Source of the DNA: Aliidongia dinghuensis
Lineage (GTDB): Bacteria; Pseudomonadota; Alphaproteobacteria; ATCC43930; CGMCC-115725
Direction of reading: 5' to 3'
Length of the DNA stretch: 64,000 bases
Assembly (NCBI RefSeq): GCF_014643535.1
Contig: NZ_BMJQ01000026.1
Location: 1-64,000, forward strand
In this document: one piece after another, positions 1 through 11,900 of the stretch
Numbering within the stretch: position 1 is the first letter of the stretch
Layout: each line of letters starts with the position of its first letter
Program-made: the position numbers and the translations under genes
The notes under the pieces: model-generated
Databases searched by the model: none
What the model was told of the DNA's origin: nothing
Seen by the model: the letters and a program-made list of their open reading frames with translations, nothing else

Positions 1-319
1 GCCGGGGCACATGTCCCCCCCAAGGTACTCGAGGCACAGGGGGCGAAGGGTAACTCCCGGCAGGCCGGCCCGTACCGATCAGTCTATCGTTACGACCAAC
101 CAATCGACGCGATGAAAGGTACAGGGGCGGTATCGGCGCGATCATGTGCCGGCGATGGGCTCGGCAGGGTGCAACGGTCATGGAGGGTCCGCTGGATCGG
201 GCGGGTGGGTGTCATGATCCCTGAATACAATCTGTCGTAGATTGAATTGGTTGATCTGTTTTCGCGTGGCTCAGTCGAGGCGTCATGTGTGCGGTGCATT
301 CCGGCGAGAAATCGGGATC
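1..319. other. Upstream region, no gene recognised
   Basis: No open frame here has a recognisable product or a convincing ribosome binding site. The 3' part (about 200-319) is probably the promoter and leader of the STN/TonB-like gene that follows. It contains a Pho-box-like stretch and a short perfect inverted repeat, listed separately. An open frame on the minus strand (about 90-341) has biased composition and no family resemblance, so it is not called. Confidence 0.4.
209..244 (+). promoter_or_regulatory. Possible Pho-box half-sites and a 6-bp inverted repeat
   Basis: GTGTCAT at 209-215 matches six of seven positions of the Pho-box half-site CTGTCAT. CTGTCGT at 232-238 also matches six of seven. 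The two are 23 bases apart, one more than two helical repeats of 11. Overlapping this, CAATCT-GTCGT-AGATTG (228-244) is a perfect 6-bp inverted repeat. The site lies about 80 bases before the VreA-like gene. PUMA3 genes of Pseudomonas are induced by low phosphate, so PhoB control is a reasonable inference. Chance occurrence is not excluded. Confidence 0.3.
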
Positions 320-1099
320 TTGAAGCGTGCGACTGCGCCATGTTCGATCGGCCTATCGGGCGCCGTGATCGGCGAATGGCTCAATGGCGCCACGATCTTC
401 CTGGCCGCCGTTCCCATCGCTCTCTGGATCGAAGCCGGCGTATCGGGCGCCCTGGCTGCGGACGCGCTTTCTGGAAAGGCCGACGTCGCAACCCGCGAGG
501 ATCGCCGGCAGTTCGATATCCCCCCTCAGTCGCTTGCCCTTGCGCTCGATGCCTATAGTGCCGTTACCGGCATGGAGGTCTTTTACGACGGCGCCCTGTC
601 GCGCGGGCGTCGCTCGAGCGGCGTCACGGGGCTGTTGTCGCCTGAGGCCGCCTTGCGGGCGTTGCTTGATGGAACGGGGCTGGTCGCCCTCCGGACCGAC
701 GTCACCAGTTTCACCGTCCGGGTCGCGCAGCCGGACGCTCCAATGCCGCGTCCGGCTCCCGCCCCAGCCACGCTTGCACCCTACGCGCCGTATTTCACCG
801 CGCTGCAAGCCAGCGTCGGCGCTGCGTTGTGCCGAAACCGAGCGGCGCAATCGACGCCGGAGGACGTGCTCGTCCGGTTATGGGTCGGTCCCGATGGAAG
901 GGTCCGGCAGGTCGAGCTCGCGAGCGAGATGGCGGACCGCAGCCGGGCGGGCGATATCGTTCGCGGGCTCGAGGACGTCTGGACGGGACAGCCGCCGCCT
1001 GCAATGCCGCAGCCGATAACCATCGTGATATTTTCGCGCGCGCCGGGCGAGCGCACGCGCTGCAATCCTCCACCCTATCCTGCCCCCGAGGGACCGTGA
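320..1099 (+). CDS. VreA-like periplasmic protein: STN domain plus TonB-C-like domain
   Basis: A hydrophobic export segment is followed by an STN (secretin/TonB short N-terminal) domain at about residues 65-135, with the typical FDIPPQSLALALDAYS start and an SPEAALRALLDGTGL motif. A C-terminal region of about 85 residues resembles the TonB C-terminal fold (LWVGPDGRV, then QPPPAMPQPI). No beta-barrel follows, so this is not a TonB-dependent receptor. The combination fits VreA of the Pseudomonas PUMA3 cell-surface signalling system, which signals to FecR-type VreR. The stop lies two bases before the sigma factor start, so the genes are probably co-transcribed. The frame is open from TTG 242. 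TTG 320 is preferred because LKR aligns with the MKR start of the paralogue at 21914, but no clear Shine-Dalgarno decides it. Confidence 0.75.
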   Translation: MKRATAPCSIGLSGAVIGEWLNGATIFLAAVPIALWIEAGVSGALAADALSGKADVATREDRRQFDIPPQSLALALDAYSAVTGMEVFYDGALSRGRRSSGVTGLLSPEAALRALLDGTGLVALRTDVTSFTVRVAQPDAPMPRPAPAPATLAPYAPYFTALQASVGAALCRNRAAQSTPEDVLVRLWVGPDGRVRQVELASEMADRSRAGDIVRGLEDVWTGQPPPAMPQPITIVIFSRAPGERTRCNPPPYPAPEGP

Positions 1100-1101
1100 C
1101 G

Positions 1102-1692
1102 ATGCCGGACGGCAAGGACGTCGGCGCTTCGCAGGAAAATTCTCTTGGGGCGCCGCTTGACCGCGGGCTTCGGCAAACGCTGGTTCTTGCCTATGCGGAA
1201 CTGCGTCGCTGGCTGATCGGCCGACTTGGCTCGGCGGAATTGGCCGAGGACGTCCTGCACGAGACCTATCTGCGGTTGGAGCGGGCCGACCCGGCTGGGC
1301 CGGTCCGTAATCCCAAGCTCTATCTGATGCGCATGGCATTGAACCTCGCCTGGCGACGGCTCAAAACGGAAAGCCGCCACGTCTCATTGACAGAAGCGAC
1401 CGAGGCGCTTGGCGTCGCAGACGATTTGCCGGACCCTGCCCGTGCGGCCGAAGCGCATTTCGAGGTCAAGGCGCTGGGCGACGCCCTGAACAGCCTGACG
1501 CCTCGACGACGCGAAATCCTGCTGGCCTCCCGCGTCGAAGGCATTCCGTTGCGCCTGATCGCCAAGAAAATCGGCGTCTCGCAACGGACCGTCGAGATCG
1601 AGTTGAAGCACGCCCTGGCCCATTGCGCGCTCCACCTCGGACGAGAAGTCGTGCAGAGATTCGGTCCGAAGGCTCGAAAAGAATCTCTCTGA
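1102..1692 (+). CDS. ECF sigma factor, FecI/VreI-like
   Basis: A 196-residue sigma-70-family extracytoplasmic-function factor. Region 2 is seen as LRRWLIGRLGSAELAEDVLH followed by ETYLRLER. Region 4 contains SLTPRRREILLASR and a helix-turn-helix around IAKKIGVSQRTVEIELKHAL. It is of the FecI type, which directs RNA polymerase to promoters of surface-uptake or secretion genes when released by its FecR partner. The gene follows the VreA-like gene by two bases and precedes a FecR-like gene by 65 bases, the normal order of such modules. ATG 1102 gives the family-typical length, although the frame is open further upstream. The likely target is the haemagglutinin gene downstream, inferred from position and the promoter pattern at 2828. 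Confidence 0.9.
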   Translation: MPDGKDVGASQENSLGAPLDRGLRQTLVLAYAELRRWLIGRLGSAELAEDVLHETYLRLERADPAGPVRNPKLYLMRMALNLAWRRLKTESRHVSLTEATEALGVADDLPDPARAAEAHFEVKALGDALNSLTPRRREILLASRVEGIPLRLIAKKIGVSQRTVEIELKHALAHCALHLGREVVQRFGPKARKESL

Positions 1693-1757
1693 CGCCACGA
1701 AAGATAAGGACTTGCAGATGAGTCGGGTAGCGGCGACATGGATCGGGCGAGGGGCAG

Positions 1758-2750
1758 ATGGGTGACGGCGCCGCCGCGCATCCGGAGCCTCTCCTCAGCG
1801 AAGCCCTTGAATGGGTCGCCCACTTCGCTTTGGGAAAGGGCAATGCTGCCGACCTCGAGCGGCTCAAGCGATGGTGCGGCCTCAGTCCCGCCCATGCCGA
1901 GGCTTTTGCCCAGGCGGCGAGGATGTGGAAGGCGATGGGGCAGACCGATGCGGCGCTCGCGGCGCGCAGCGCGCTGATCGCCTCCTCCACCGGTTCGGCA
2001 CGGCCCGCTCGCGGGGCCTGGTCGAGACGGGCCGTCTTCGGCGGCCTGCTCGCGGCCGGCGCCGCCAGTATCGCCTATGTCTGCATCAGGCCGCCGCTCG
2101 ACCTTTGGCCATCGGTCTCGGATTTGCTGGCGGACTACCGGACAGCGACCGGCGAGCAGCGCCGCCTTGAGCTCGCTGACGACGTTTCGGTGGATATGAA
2201 TACGCGAACCTGCTTGTCCGAAGGGCCGCGCATCGACGGCGTCCGCGCCCTCGAACTGTTGTCCGGCGAAGCGAGCGTCACCGCCGGTCCGCGGAATGCG
2301 TCGCCGGTCGGCATGTTCGCGGCCGATGGCCGCGTCTTCGCAACCCAGGGCAAGTTCAACATGCGCTACGACGGGGAGCGCGTCACCGTCAGCTGCCTCT
2401 TCGGCGAGGCGCGGGTCGAATATGCGTCGAAGGTCGTGGTGCTGTCCGCGCGTCAGCAGGTCCGCTATGGCCGCGGAAAGACGAGCGACGTGGTGGCCAT
2501 CGATCCGCAGATCGTCGATGCCTGGCAAAGCGGCGTTTTGATTTTCCATGCCGTGCCGGTCGCCCAGGCCATCGAAGAGGTAAACCGATATCGCCCCGGC
2601 AAGATCATCTTGCTGAACACGGAGGTTGGCGCCCGGCTCTTCAGCGCAAGATTCCGGATTTCAAACGTCGATGCCGTTCCGGCCCAGCTTCATCAAATAT
2701 TCAATGTAAATGTCACGGAGCTTCCGGGCGGCATCGTTCTTTTAAGCTGA
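1758..2750 (+). CDS. FecR/VreR-like anti-sigma factor
   Basis: A 330-residue inner-membrane sigma regulator. The cytoplasmic N-terminus (about 1-85) has the DUF4880 pattern EALEWVAHFALG...LKRWCGLSPAHAEAFA. One membrane helix lies near residues 87-109. The periplasmic part carries the FecR fold (LLADYRTATGEQRRLELADD, LLSGEASVT) and ends in the STN-like C-terminal domain (IEEVNRYRPGKI, then LPGGIVLLS). FecR proteins hold or activate their sigma factor according to contact with an STN domain. Here the STN partner is presumably the periplasmic protein at 320. ATG 1758 is preceded by GAGGGG at a suitable distance. No internal damage is visible. Confidence 0.9.
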   Translation: MGDGAAAHPEPLLSEALEWVAHFALGKGNAADLERLKRWCGLSPAHAEAFAQAARMWKAMGQTDAALAARSALIASSTGSARPARGAWSRRAVFGGLLAAGAASIAYVCIRPPLDLWPSVSDLLADYRTATGEQRRLELADDVSVDMNTRTCLSEGPRIDGVRALELLSGEASVTAGPRNASPVGMFAADGRVFATQGKFNMRYDGERVTVSCLFGEARVEYASKVVVLSARQQVRYGRGKTSDVVAIDPQIVDAWQSGVLIFHAVPVAQAIEEVNRYRPGKIILLNTEVGARLFSARFRISNVDAVPAQLHQIFNVNVTELPGGIVLLS

Positions 2751-2827
2751 CGAGATAAATTCATCTTCGTGAAATATTTCTGAAACATGAGTGACCTCTC
2801 GCGAAATCTTGGAAAGGTCGCTAACTA

Positions 2828-2858
2828 ATTTTTCGGTCTCTGAGGCCGACAGGTATCT
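2828..2858 (+). promoter_or_regulatory. Candidate ECF promoter for the TpsA gene
   Basis: ATTTTTCG (2828-2835), 17 bases, then GTATCT (2853-2858). The same layout, ATTTTTCG-N17-TTGTCT, occurs at 25174 and 25741 before the TpsB region. All three lie just downstream of a fecR-like gene. Shared sequence with identical spacing and context suggests recognition by the FecI-like sigma factors. A weak Pho-box-like stretch, CTGAAACATGAGTGACCT, lies at 2780-2797. This is a pattern observation and has not been tested. Confidence 0.55.
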
Positions 2859-2859
2859 A

Positions 2860-2877
2860 TAGAGGTCACAACCTCTA
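2860..2877 (+). promoter_or_regulatory. Perfect 7-bp inverted repeat at the presumed transcript start
   Basis: TAGAGGT-CACA-ACCTCTA begins directly after the candidate -10 element of the TpsA promoter. It could be a 5'-end hairpin stabilising a very long mRNA or an operator. No copy is seen at the TpsB promoters. Confidence 0.35.
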
Positions 2878-2932
2878 GGATGGGGCGAATCCTTTGGTTC
2901 TCCCTGCCGCTGTCGAGCCGAGAGAGACGTTG

Positions 2933-5900
2933 ATGCCAGTTGCCGTGTTTCGCCGCAGCGAACTCCTCCGCGCCGTGCTCATGGCCGGGGTAAGCGGAAT
3001 GACGCTCCTCGGCACCCAAACGCCTGCCCGCGCCCGGAACATTCTTTCGGCCGGCCCGGCCGCACCGGCGACCGCCGCTGCCATCGACGCGGCGGCGGCC
3101 AACGCCAGCGCAACCGCGATGGCACAGCAGTCCATGAACGCGCTGTCGCGCGCCACCCAGGCGCTGCAGGCGGTGCAGGCGGCCCAGAGTGCCGCGCGGA
3201 ATCTGGCGCTGAGCGCGTCGGCGACCGTGCCGGACGGTCTTACGCCAGGCGGCCTCGTCCCCTATCCCGGCGCCACGACCGATGCAGCACTGCAGGCGCA
3301 GGGCATCGTCTGGCAGAACGCGCAACTGCCGACCCAGGTGACCGCCCCGAACGGGACGGTCGACGTCACCGTCCGGCAGACGGCGCCCAAGGCCCTTCTG
3401 ACGTGGCAGAGCTTCAACATCGGCAAAAACACGACGCTCGATTTCGACCAGCAGGGCAACAGCCAGTGGACCGTGCTCAACCGCGTGCTTGCCGGCCCGC
3501 CCGATCCCGTCACCGGCGCGCGGGTCCAGGCCGCACCGTCGCAGATCCTCGGCAAGATCAATGCGCCCGGGCAAGTCTACGTCATCAACCAGAACGGCAT
3601 CATCTTCGGCGGCAGCGCCCAGGTTAACGTTCACGCGCTTATCGCCTCGTCGCTCGATATCGGCCTGCCGACCAGCAACCTCGGCGAGCGGAACGCCTAT
3701 TTCAACAATGCCAACAACAGCGAACTGACCTTCAGCGCCCAGTATCTCATCGATCGGTCCGCATCCGGGATCGACGGCGTCAAGGTCGCGCAATCGGCTC
3801 CGGGGACCGCGGCGCTGACGCCGACTTTCACTCTGCTGTCGGACGCCATGGAAGGCGACGTGACGGTGGCGCCGGGCGCGGTCATCGCGACGCCGGCGCT
3901 GAGCAGCAGCAACGAATCCTTGGGAAGCGTCGTGCTGGCCGGGCCGAACGTGACGAACCAAGGATCGATCCTCGTGCCGGACGGGCAGGCGATCCTGGTG
4001 GCCGCCCGGCATTTCACGCTCGATTCCAACAGTCAGGCGCTGCTGACGCAGAACGGTGTGGACCCGTCGCGCTACGATCCCAATCTGCGCGGGTCGATCG
4101 TGCGCACCGGGCTGGACGATCTCCCGGCGGATAAATTCCTGTTCGGCAATAATTCGCCGAACTTGACGCTGAGCGGCATCTCCGTCGCCCACAACGACAT
4201 GGTCGTCCTTGCCGCGGGCGATCCGTTCGCCTGGGCCGGTCGGGTGACGTCATCGGGCGTGATCAGTGCGGATCGCGGCAACATCACGCTCGTCGGCCAA
4301 GCCGTGTCGGTCGACGGCGTCCTGTCCTTGACCACTTCCGTCAATCAGAACGGGTCGATCGACATTCTGGCGACACCCAGCTGGTCCTACCAAAGCCTGG
4401 TTGGCGGGGACGGCTTTGTCTATTACTTCCCCGTGGCCGACGCCGGCGCGATCACGCTGGGGGCCAACGCCACGGTCGAAATCCTGGCCGACACGACGGT
4501 CCAGGCCGACGGCACGCTCAAGACGCTCCCGTCGGATGCGACCTCCTCGGCACAGTTCCGCAATTCGGTCATCACGATGAAGGCCGAGGATGGCAGCGTG
4601 CAGACGACGCCGGCCAGCCTCGTCATCGGCACCGGCACGCTCCAGGCTTTCAAGACCCCTGGCCAGATCACGATCGACGGCGGCGCGCTCGTCAAGGCGC
4701 CGTCGGCGAGCCTCACGCTGAGCGCCGGCGACCCGATCGCCGACAATACGACCAACACCAGCTCGACCTATCAGCGGCCCGCGACGGTGACGGCCGGGTT
4801 GGTCATCGAGGCGGGGGCGACGCTCGACGTCTCGGGCCTGATGGATGTCGAGCTACCGATGTCCAGCAACCTGATCACGGTGTCGCGCGTCGGACTGAAT
4901 GAACTTGCCGACGACCCGCTCCAGCGCAATTCCTTCCTCTATCGCCAGCCCGTCGTGCTCGATCGCCGGTTGCACGGCACGCGCGCCGACGGCTCGACGT
5001 GGGAAGGCTCGCCGCTCCTGAATGCCAACGGCTATGTCGACGCCTACGGCCGGACGGTCGGCGAATTGCTGCAGCCGGGCGGCTCGATCCAGCTCAACGG
5101 CGCTGCGGTCGTCTCGAGCGGGTCCGTCCTCAACATTTCCGGCGGCTATGTGCACTATCAGGCGGGCAATCTGGCGACGACGCGGGTGCTCGGTGCCGAC
5201 GGCCACATCTACGATATCGGTACAGCCAATCTCAGCGTCCCGATCGTCGGCTTTGCCGGGCGCATGACGGTCGATCATGCGCACTGGGGCGTCAGCGAGA
5301 CCTATGTCAGCGCACTGATCAACGGCGGTCCGGGCCTCTATCAGGCGGCCTATGATCAGGGCGCCAATGCGGGGGCCTTGACCGTCACCGGCCCATCGAT
5401 CGTCGAAGGCACGATCCTGGCCGGCGTCACGGTCGGCGTCTTCCAGCACGCCGGCGTCGGCCCTTATTCCAGCAGCGAGCCGCAGGGCGGCACGTTCAAC
5501 CTGTCGCCGTCCGCCGCCCCGACGACGCCACCGGACGAGCGGTTCTGGCCGACCCTGGATCTTACCATCGCGAAGACCGCGCCCGAGGTGTTGCCGGCGG
5601 CATTCGCGCCGGGCGACGCCTTGGCGACCAGCCAGTTCGATCATGTCACGCTCTCGAGCGATGCGCTCAATGCATCGGGCCTGGCGACGCTCAACCTGGT
5701 CGCGGCCGACAACATCACCGTCGCGCCGGACGCTGCACTCGCCTTGCCGAACGGCGGCAAGCTGTCCTTGAGCGCCCAGATCGTCGCGATCGGCGGCACG
5801 ATTACTGCCCATAGCGGCTCGATCGCCATCAGTCTCGCGCCGGACGCGCCGAACTACTTTGCGGGTCTCACCCCGACCGCGCAGCCGCCCCGGGTCGGCT

Positions 5901-8900
5901 TCACGCTCGACGCCGGCGCGGTCCTGGACGTGAGCGGCCTCTGGGTCAACGACGCGGGTGCCACGAATGCGCTCGGGACCAGCGATGTCAACGGCGGCAC
6001 GGTGTCGATCGCCGATCAGCCGGCGAATTTGCAAAACCCCAACGCCGACTTCGTCCCCGATGTGGCCAGCGTGACGCTGGCCCAGGGCAGCCTGATCGAT
6101 CTCACCGGCGGCGGGCATGTCGCGACGAACGGCACGCTCAGCGTCGATTCGACCGGCGTGCCGCTCGGGCGGGGCGGCAACCTGTCGATCGTGTTGCATG
6201 GCACGCAGCAGGGCTCGCCGGGCCAGCTGCCGTCCACGCCCGACACGGCCGGCCTGCCGGCGCCGCAGCGCCGGGGTTTTCTCGACGACAGCATCGCCAT
6301 CGGCGCAACCATTCGGGATGCGGGCTTTCAGGGCGGTGGCAGCTTCACGCTCACAGCGCCGTCGATCCGGGTCGGCACGGGAACGTTGGGCGGCACCGGC
6401 GGCGACATCACCGTGCCGATCGGCTTTCTCGAGAACGCCGGCTTCGGCAGCTACAGCCTGACGGGCGATTTCACCGCGACCGTCGACAGCGGCTCGGTCA
6501 TCGACCTCACCCAGAAGCAACTGATCCCGAACGCGAATGCCGCGAGCGCCAGCAGCATCGCCGCCGCGGCGACTCTGGGGCAGCGCACCGGGGATCAGCG
6601 GCGCCCGGTCAATTTCTCGCTGGCCGGTCTCGGCTGGACCGCGTTCGATATCGGCGAGACGTCCGCCACTGGCAGCGTGGCGCTCGATCGGGCGCTGGTG
6701 GCCGACGGCGTGCAGATCCTGGCCGATCCCGGCGCCGCGATCTCGCTTTCGGCCGTCGGCCAATTGACCTTCGGCGGCCGGATCGTGGCACCGGGCGGCG
6801 CGGTCAGCCTGTCGGAGCAGCATCTTGTGGTGCGGCTGTCCGACCAAGCGGCCGCTATCGAGCTGTCGCCGGAGGCGACACTGTTCGTCCGCCCGGGCAG
6901 CGTGATCGACGTGTCCGGTGCTTTCGTCGCCGATCCCGTGGGGTCCGTCGTCGTGCAGGGCCGACAGATCCAGGCCGGCACGGTGCAGCCGGGCGGCACC
7001 GTCACGTTCAGCGCGACCGCGCTCGAGGTGCCGGCCGGCGTCACCGTGAATGTCTCGGGCGGGACGGGGATCGTCGATCTTCTATCGGGGACGACCACCG
7101 GATTGGGCGGTGGCCGGTATGCGGCGACGACGGTCGGCAGCGACGCCGGCGCGGTGACGATCGCCGCGGCCTCGTCGCTGGAAACCACCGGCCTCAATGA
7201 TACTGCCGACGCCAATGCCGGCTACGGCGCGTTCGAGGGCACGATCGCGGCGGCCGGCGGCACGCCGACCAATGCCGGCGGCCATGTTACCGTGAGCTCG
7301 GCCGCGGTCATCGTCACCGACGGTGGCTCCGTGCTGCCGGCCGATGCGCAGCCGGGGCAGATGCCGGCGACAGTTTCAACCGGCTTCGTGCTGCCGGCTC
7401 AGACGCTGGTCGGCGGCGGCGTGGACTGGGTGACACTGACGGCCACGAACCTCGCCGGGTCCGGGACGGTCGCTTTCAGCGGCTCGCCGACGCTCGCGCT
7501 CGGCCGCGAGCTCGACATCCAGGCGGCCAACATCGCCTGGCTGCCGAGCGGCACCGTCGATCCGGCCGCGGCCATTCCGGCCGGGACGCTCAACGGCGCC
7601 GTGACGCTCAGCGCACCCTATCTCTCCATCGCCGGCGTGAGTGGACTCAATTCGGCAAGCGCTCTCGCAGCGCCATCCGCCGTCACGCTCAACATCGCGG
7701 CAGGAACCATCGATCTCGCCGGCTTCACCGCGACGCAGGGTTTCACGACTGTCGATCTGGCCAGCACGGGCGACATCCGCTTCGTGCCGCAGGGAACGAC
7801 CAACCTCGCCGGCCTGATCGTCGGCGGCGATGTCACCCTGGCGGCGGCGCAGATCTACCCAGCGACCGGCGTCACCGGTCTCGTCCGGTCGACCGGCGCC
7901 ACCGGGACGATCACGGTCGCCCGCACCGGCGCTGCGGCGCCGGTGCCGCTGTCGGCGGGGGGCACGCTGGTGCTGGATGCGGCCACGATCGAGCAGGGCG
8001 GCGTGCTGCGCGCCCCGCTCGGCACGATCATTCTCGGGCCGGCCGCCGCCTATGTGAGCACTCTCGGAACGGATGTCGCCGCCAATAAGATCGACCTGCT
8101 GCCCGACAGCGTCACCTCGACCTCGCTCGACGGGGGGGTGGTGCCCTACGGCCATACGGTCGCCCAGACCGACTGGTATTACTACGGCAGCAACGGCGGG
8201 ATCGCGCCCAGCGGCGGCAATGCCTCGGTGCCGATCACCAGCCTGCCCGAGCAGCAGGTCTACATCAACGGCACCCGCATCACCGAGGCGGCGGGGGCGA
8301 CGCTCGATCTGTCGGGCGGCGGCGACGTGGTCGCGCCGGAATTCGTCCCCGGCCTCGGCGGATCGCAGAACGTGCTGCGGACGAGCCTGACTGGCAATGC
8401 CAACGCGACGGTTTATGCCATCCTGCCCGGCGCTCAGCCCAATGTGGCGCCGGTCGATCTCGATCTTACCGGCGGCAAGGCCGAGGCCACGCACGGCCAG
8501 ACGATCACGACGCTCGGCAACATCCCCGGTCTGCCGGCCGGCACCTACACGCTTTATCCGGGCGATTACGCGAACCTGGCCGGCGCGTTCCGGGTCGAGC
8601 TGCGCAGCGGCACCACCGATTTTTCGGCCGGGACGGCGGTGCGGATGCCGGACGGCGGCTATACCGTGGCGGCGACCACCGGCATCGCGGGAACGGCGAT
8701 CCAGTCGTCGCGCACGCAAGCCTACAGCATCATGTCGGGAACGGCCTGGCGGCAATACTCGCAGATCAACAGCACGTCCGGAAACAGCTACTTCGCGAAT
8801 TTGGCCGCGACGGCGAATATCGTCGCGCCGCGCCTGCCGGTCGATGCCGGGCATCTGACGCTCGGTGCCACGACCGGCCTCGTGCTCCAGGGCACGAACC

Positions 8901-11900
8901 TGTTCCAGGCTGGGGCCGGCGGCCGCGGCGGCGAGGCGGACATCACCGGTGCCCAGATCGAGGTGGCCTCAGCCGGCGTCGCACCGCAGGCCGGCTATCT
9001 CGTGCTCGATCCTGCCGATCTCAGGGATCTCAATGTCGACAGCCTGCTGCTGGGCGGCACGCGCACCTCGACCACGGCGGGCGAGCAGCTGACCGCGACC
9101 GCGACCAGCATGCTGGTCGATACGACCGCGGCCGACCCGCTGACCAATCCGGAGCTGATCCTGGTGACGGGAACCGTGGGCGGGACGGCCGGTCAGCTCA
9201 CCATCGCGCCCGGCAGCGTGGTCGAGGCGCTCGGTACGGCCTCCGCCGTCACGACCCCGATCGTCGCCGGCACGACGTCCTTCCTCCGCCTGTCCAATGC
9301 CGGTCTCGTCACCGTCACGCGCCAAGCCGCCGCGCCGACCCAGGACCTGATCGCCATCGGGGCGGGCGCGGTCCTGGACGGCGGCGCCTCGCTGCTCATG
9401 AGTGCCGCGGGCGACGCGACGATCGACAATTCGGCCGAGATCGGCGCAACCGCCATCGATCTGGGGGCCAGCCATATCAATATCGGCGCGCCCGCCGGGG
9501 TGACCGGCACGGATATCGGCCCCGCGACCTTGGCGCAATTGGCCCAGGCGAAGGTGGTCATCCTGCGCGGCACCCAGGCCATCACCTTCTACCAGGGCCT
9601 CTCGATCGGCAACGGCAGCGGCGCCTTCACGTTCGACACACCCGTGCTGGCCGCCGATCCGGCGGCGGCCGGCACGGTGCAGATCAGCGGCAACACCGTC
9701 ACCTTCACCAACGATCTGGGCGCCTCGCCCTCGGTCGCGCCGACGGCGGGCAGCGTCGCGCTCGCGGTCAACGCGAACCAGATCGGGATCGGCGGCACCG
9801 ACAAGGTGATAAACGGGTTCGGCAGCGTCGCACTCACGGCCGGGACCGAGATCCTGGTCGGGACGGGCGGAACGACCAAGGGCGGCCTCCAGACCGTGCC
9901 GACCGGTTCGCTCACCACGACCGCCGACCTGCTGCTCTCGACGCCGCAGCTGGTCCTGGCCAATGCCTCGAAGCAGTCGATCGCGACCTCAGGCCAGTTC
10001 AAGCTTGTCGGCCTGGCGGGCGCCGGCGCGACCGGCACGGACCAGCTCGGCGGGCGTCTCGACGTCGATGCCGGCTCGATCGATATCGAGGGCACGATTT
10101 TCGCCCGCGCCGGCGCGGTCAACCTGCGCGCCCGCACCGGCGACCTCACACTCGGCTCGACGGCGAAGATCCTGGCCGGCGGCTACGAGCAGAATTTCGT
10201 CGCGACCGTCGTCGATGTCGGGGCGGGCGCCGTGACCCTTGCGGCCGACCAGGGCAACATCACGCTCGCCGGCGGCGGGCTGATCGACCTGGCCGGCGTC
10301 GGACGCGGCGACGGCGGCAGCCTGTCGGTCACGCTCGGCAGTGCCGCCAGCACGCTCTCGCTCGCCGGGACTGTGACGGCCGCTGGCGGCAACGCCGGTG
10401 CCGGCAGCAGCGCCTTCACGCTCAACAGCCAGGGCACGGTGGCGCTCGACGATGTCGCGCGCCTGGTGGCCACCGCCGGCTTCAAGAACCGGATCGCGGT
10501 GACGAGCGGCAGCGGCGATCTCGCGCTCTCCGTCGGCATGACCGCCCAAGAGGTCGATCTCGATGCAGAGGGCGGCCGGGTCACGGTGTCCGGCACGATC
10601 GACAGTTCCGGGACGCGGGGCGGCCATATCGCCCTCTACGGCGCCGATGGGGTTACCCTGACCAGCACGGCCCAACTGCTCGCCCGCGCGTCCAACGCCA
10701 CGGCCCATGCCGGGCTGGTCGAGATCGGCACGAGCGGCAGCGGCCAGCTCGATCTCGAGGCCGGCTCGATGATCGACGTGACGGGCGGGGCCGGCATCTA
10801 CGGGCTCTCGGGCGGCGGCACGATCCATTTCCGCGCGCCGTTCGCAAGCTTCGGGTCGAACATCCTGCAATCGACCCTGGTCGGGCCGACGGCGGTCATT
10901 TTCGAGCCGTTCAAGACGGTCGACGTCTCGCAGATCAACGGCGCGGTCATCAATCAGTCGACATGGGCGGGCGTGCCGGGCGACCCGAACAATCCGGGCA
11001 TCATCGGCGGCTTCATGTCGGATACCGATACCACGGGGATCGAGGCGCAGGTCGCCGCCCTCTATCCGCAGCTCGCGGCACTCGGCGTCCTGCATGTCCA
11101 GCCGGGCCTCGAGCTCGACAATTTCGATAAGAACGCGAACAACGGCGGGATCACCTTCCAGGACCTCAACCAAGTCGATCCGATTGCAGGGGCGCCCACG
11201 CCGCTCGCCATCGACTTCTCGGCCCTGCGCTTTGGCGCCGCCCACAACGAGCCCGGCTGGCTGACGGTCCGGGCGGTCGGCGACATCACGCTCGACGCGA
11301 CCTTCAGCGACGGCTTCCAGCCGGACCCCGGCAGTGGGCTCGCGACCGATGCCGGGGCGCCGCTGATGACCTGGAGCGGCAGCGGCCCGTTGCCGCTCTC
11401 CTGGTCCTACCGCTTCACGAGCGGCGCCGCCGTGGCGAGCGCCAACCCGACGGCCACTGCCGCGGCCGGCCAGGGCAATCTGCTGATCGGCGACACGAAT
11501 GCCCTGTCGCTCAGTTTCGGCAACCCGAGCGTGCTGATCCGGACCGGCACAGGATCGATCGATCTGGCGGCCGGTGGCTCCATCTCGCTGCTGAACGTCT
11601 ATGCCGAGGTCTATACGGCGGGCGTCAATACGCCCAATCCGGCCGGATTTTCGAACGGATCGGAGTATAACGCTATCAGCACCTACGGGCTATTCGGCGC
11701 CGGCAGTGATCCGACGCTCGCCATTCCGACCGGCAGCGGCGACATCACCATCAAGGCGCGGGGCGACTTCAACCAGCCGGGGGTCGTGCAGACCGCTCCG
11801 GGCCTGACCGGCTATTATCTGGCCTGGTCGAGCTACGCCGCCAACACCGCCAACAATGTCCCCTGGCTGGGCTTCGACGGCTCCTCGACCAGCAATCCGT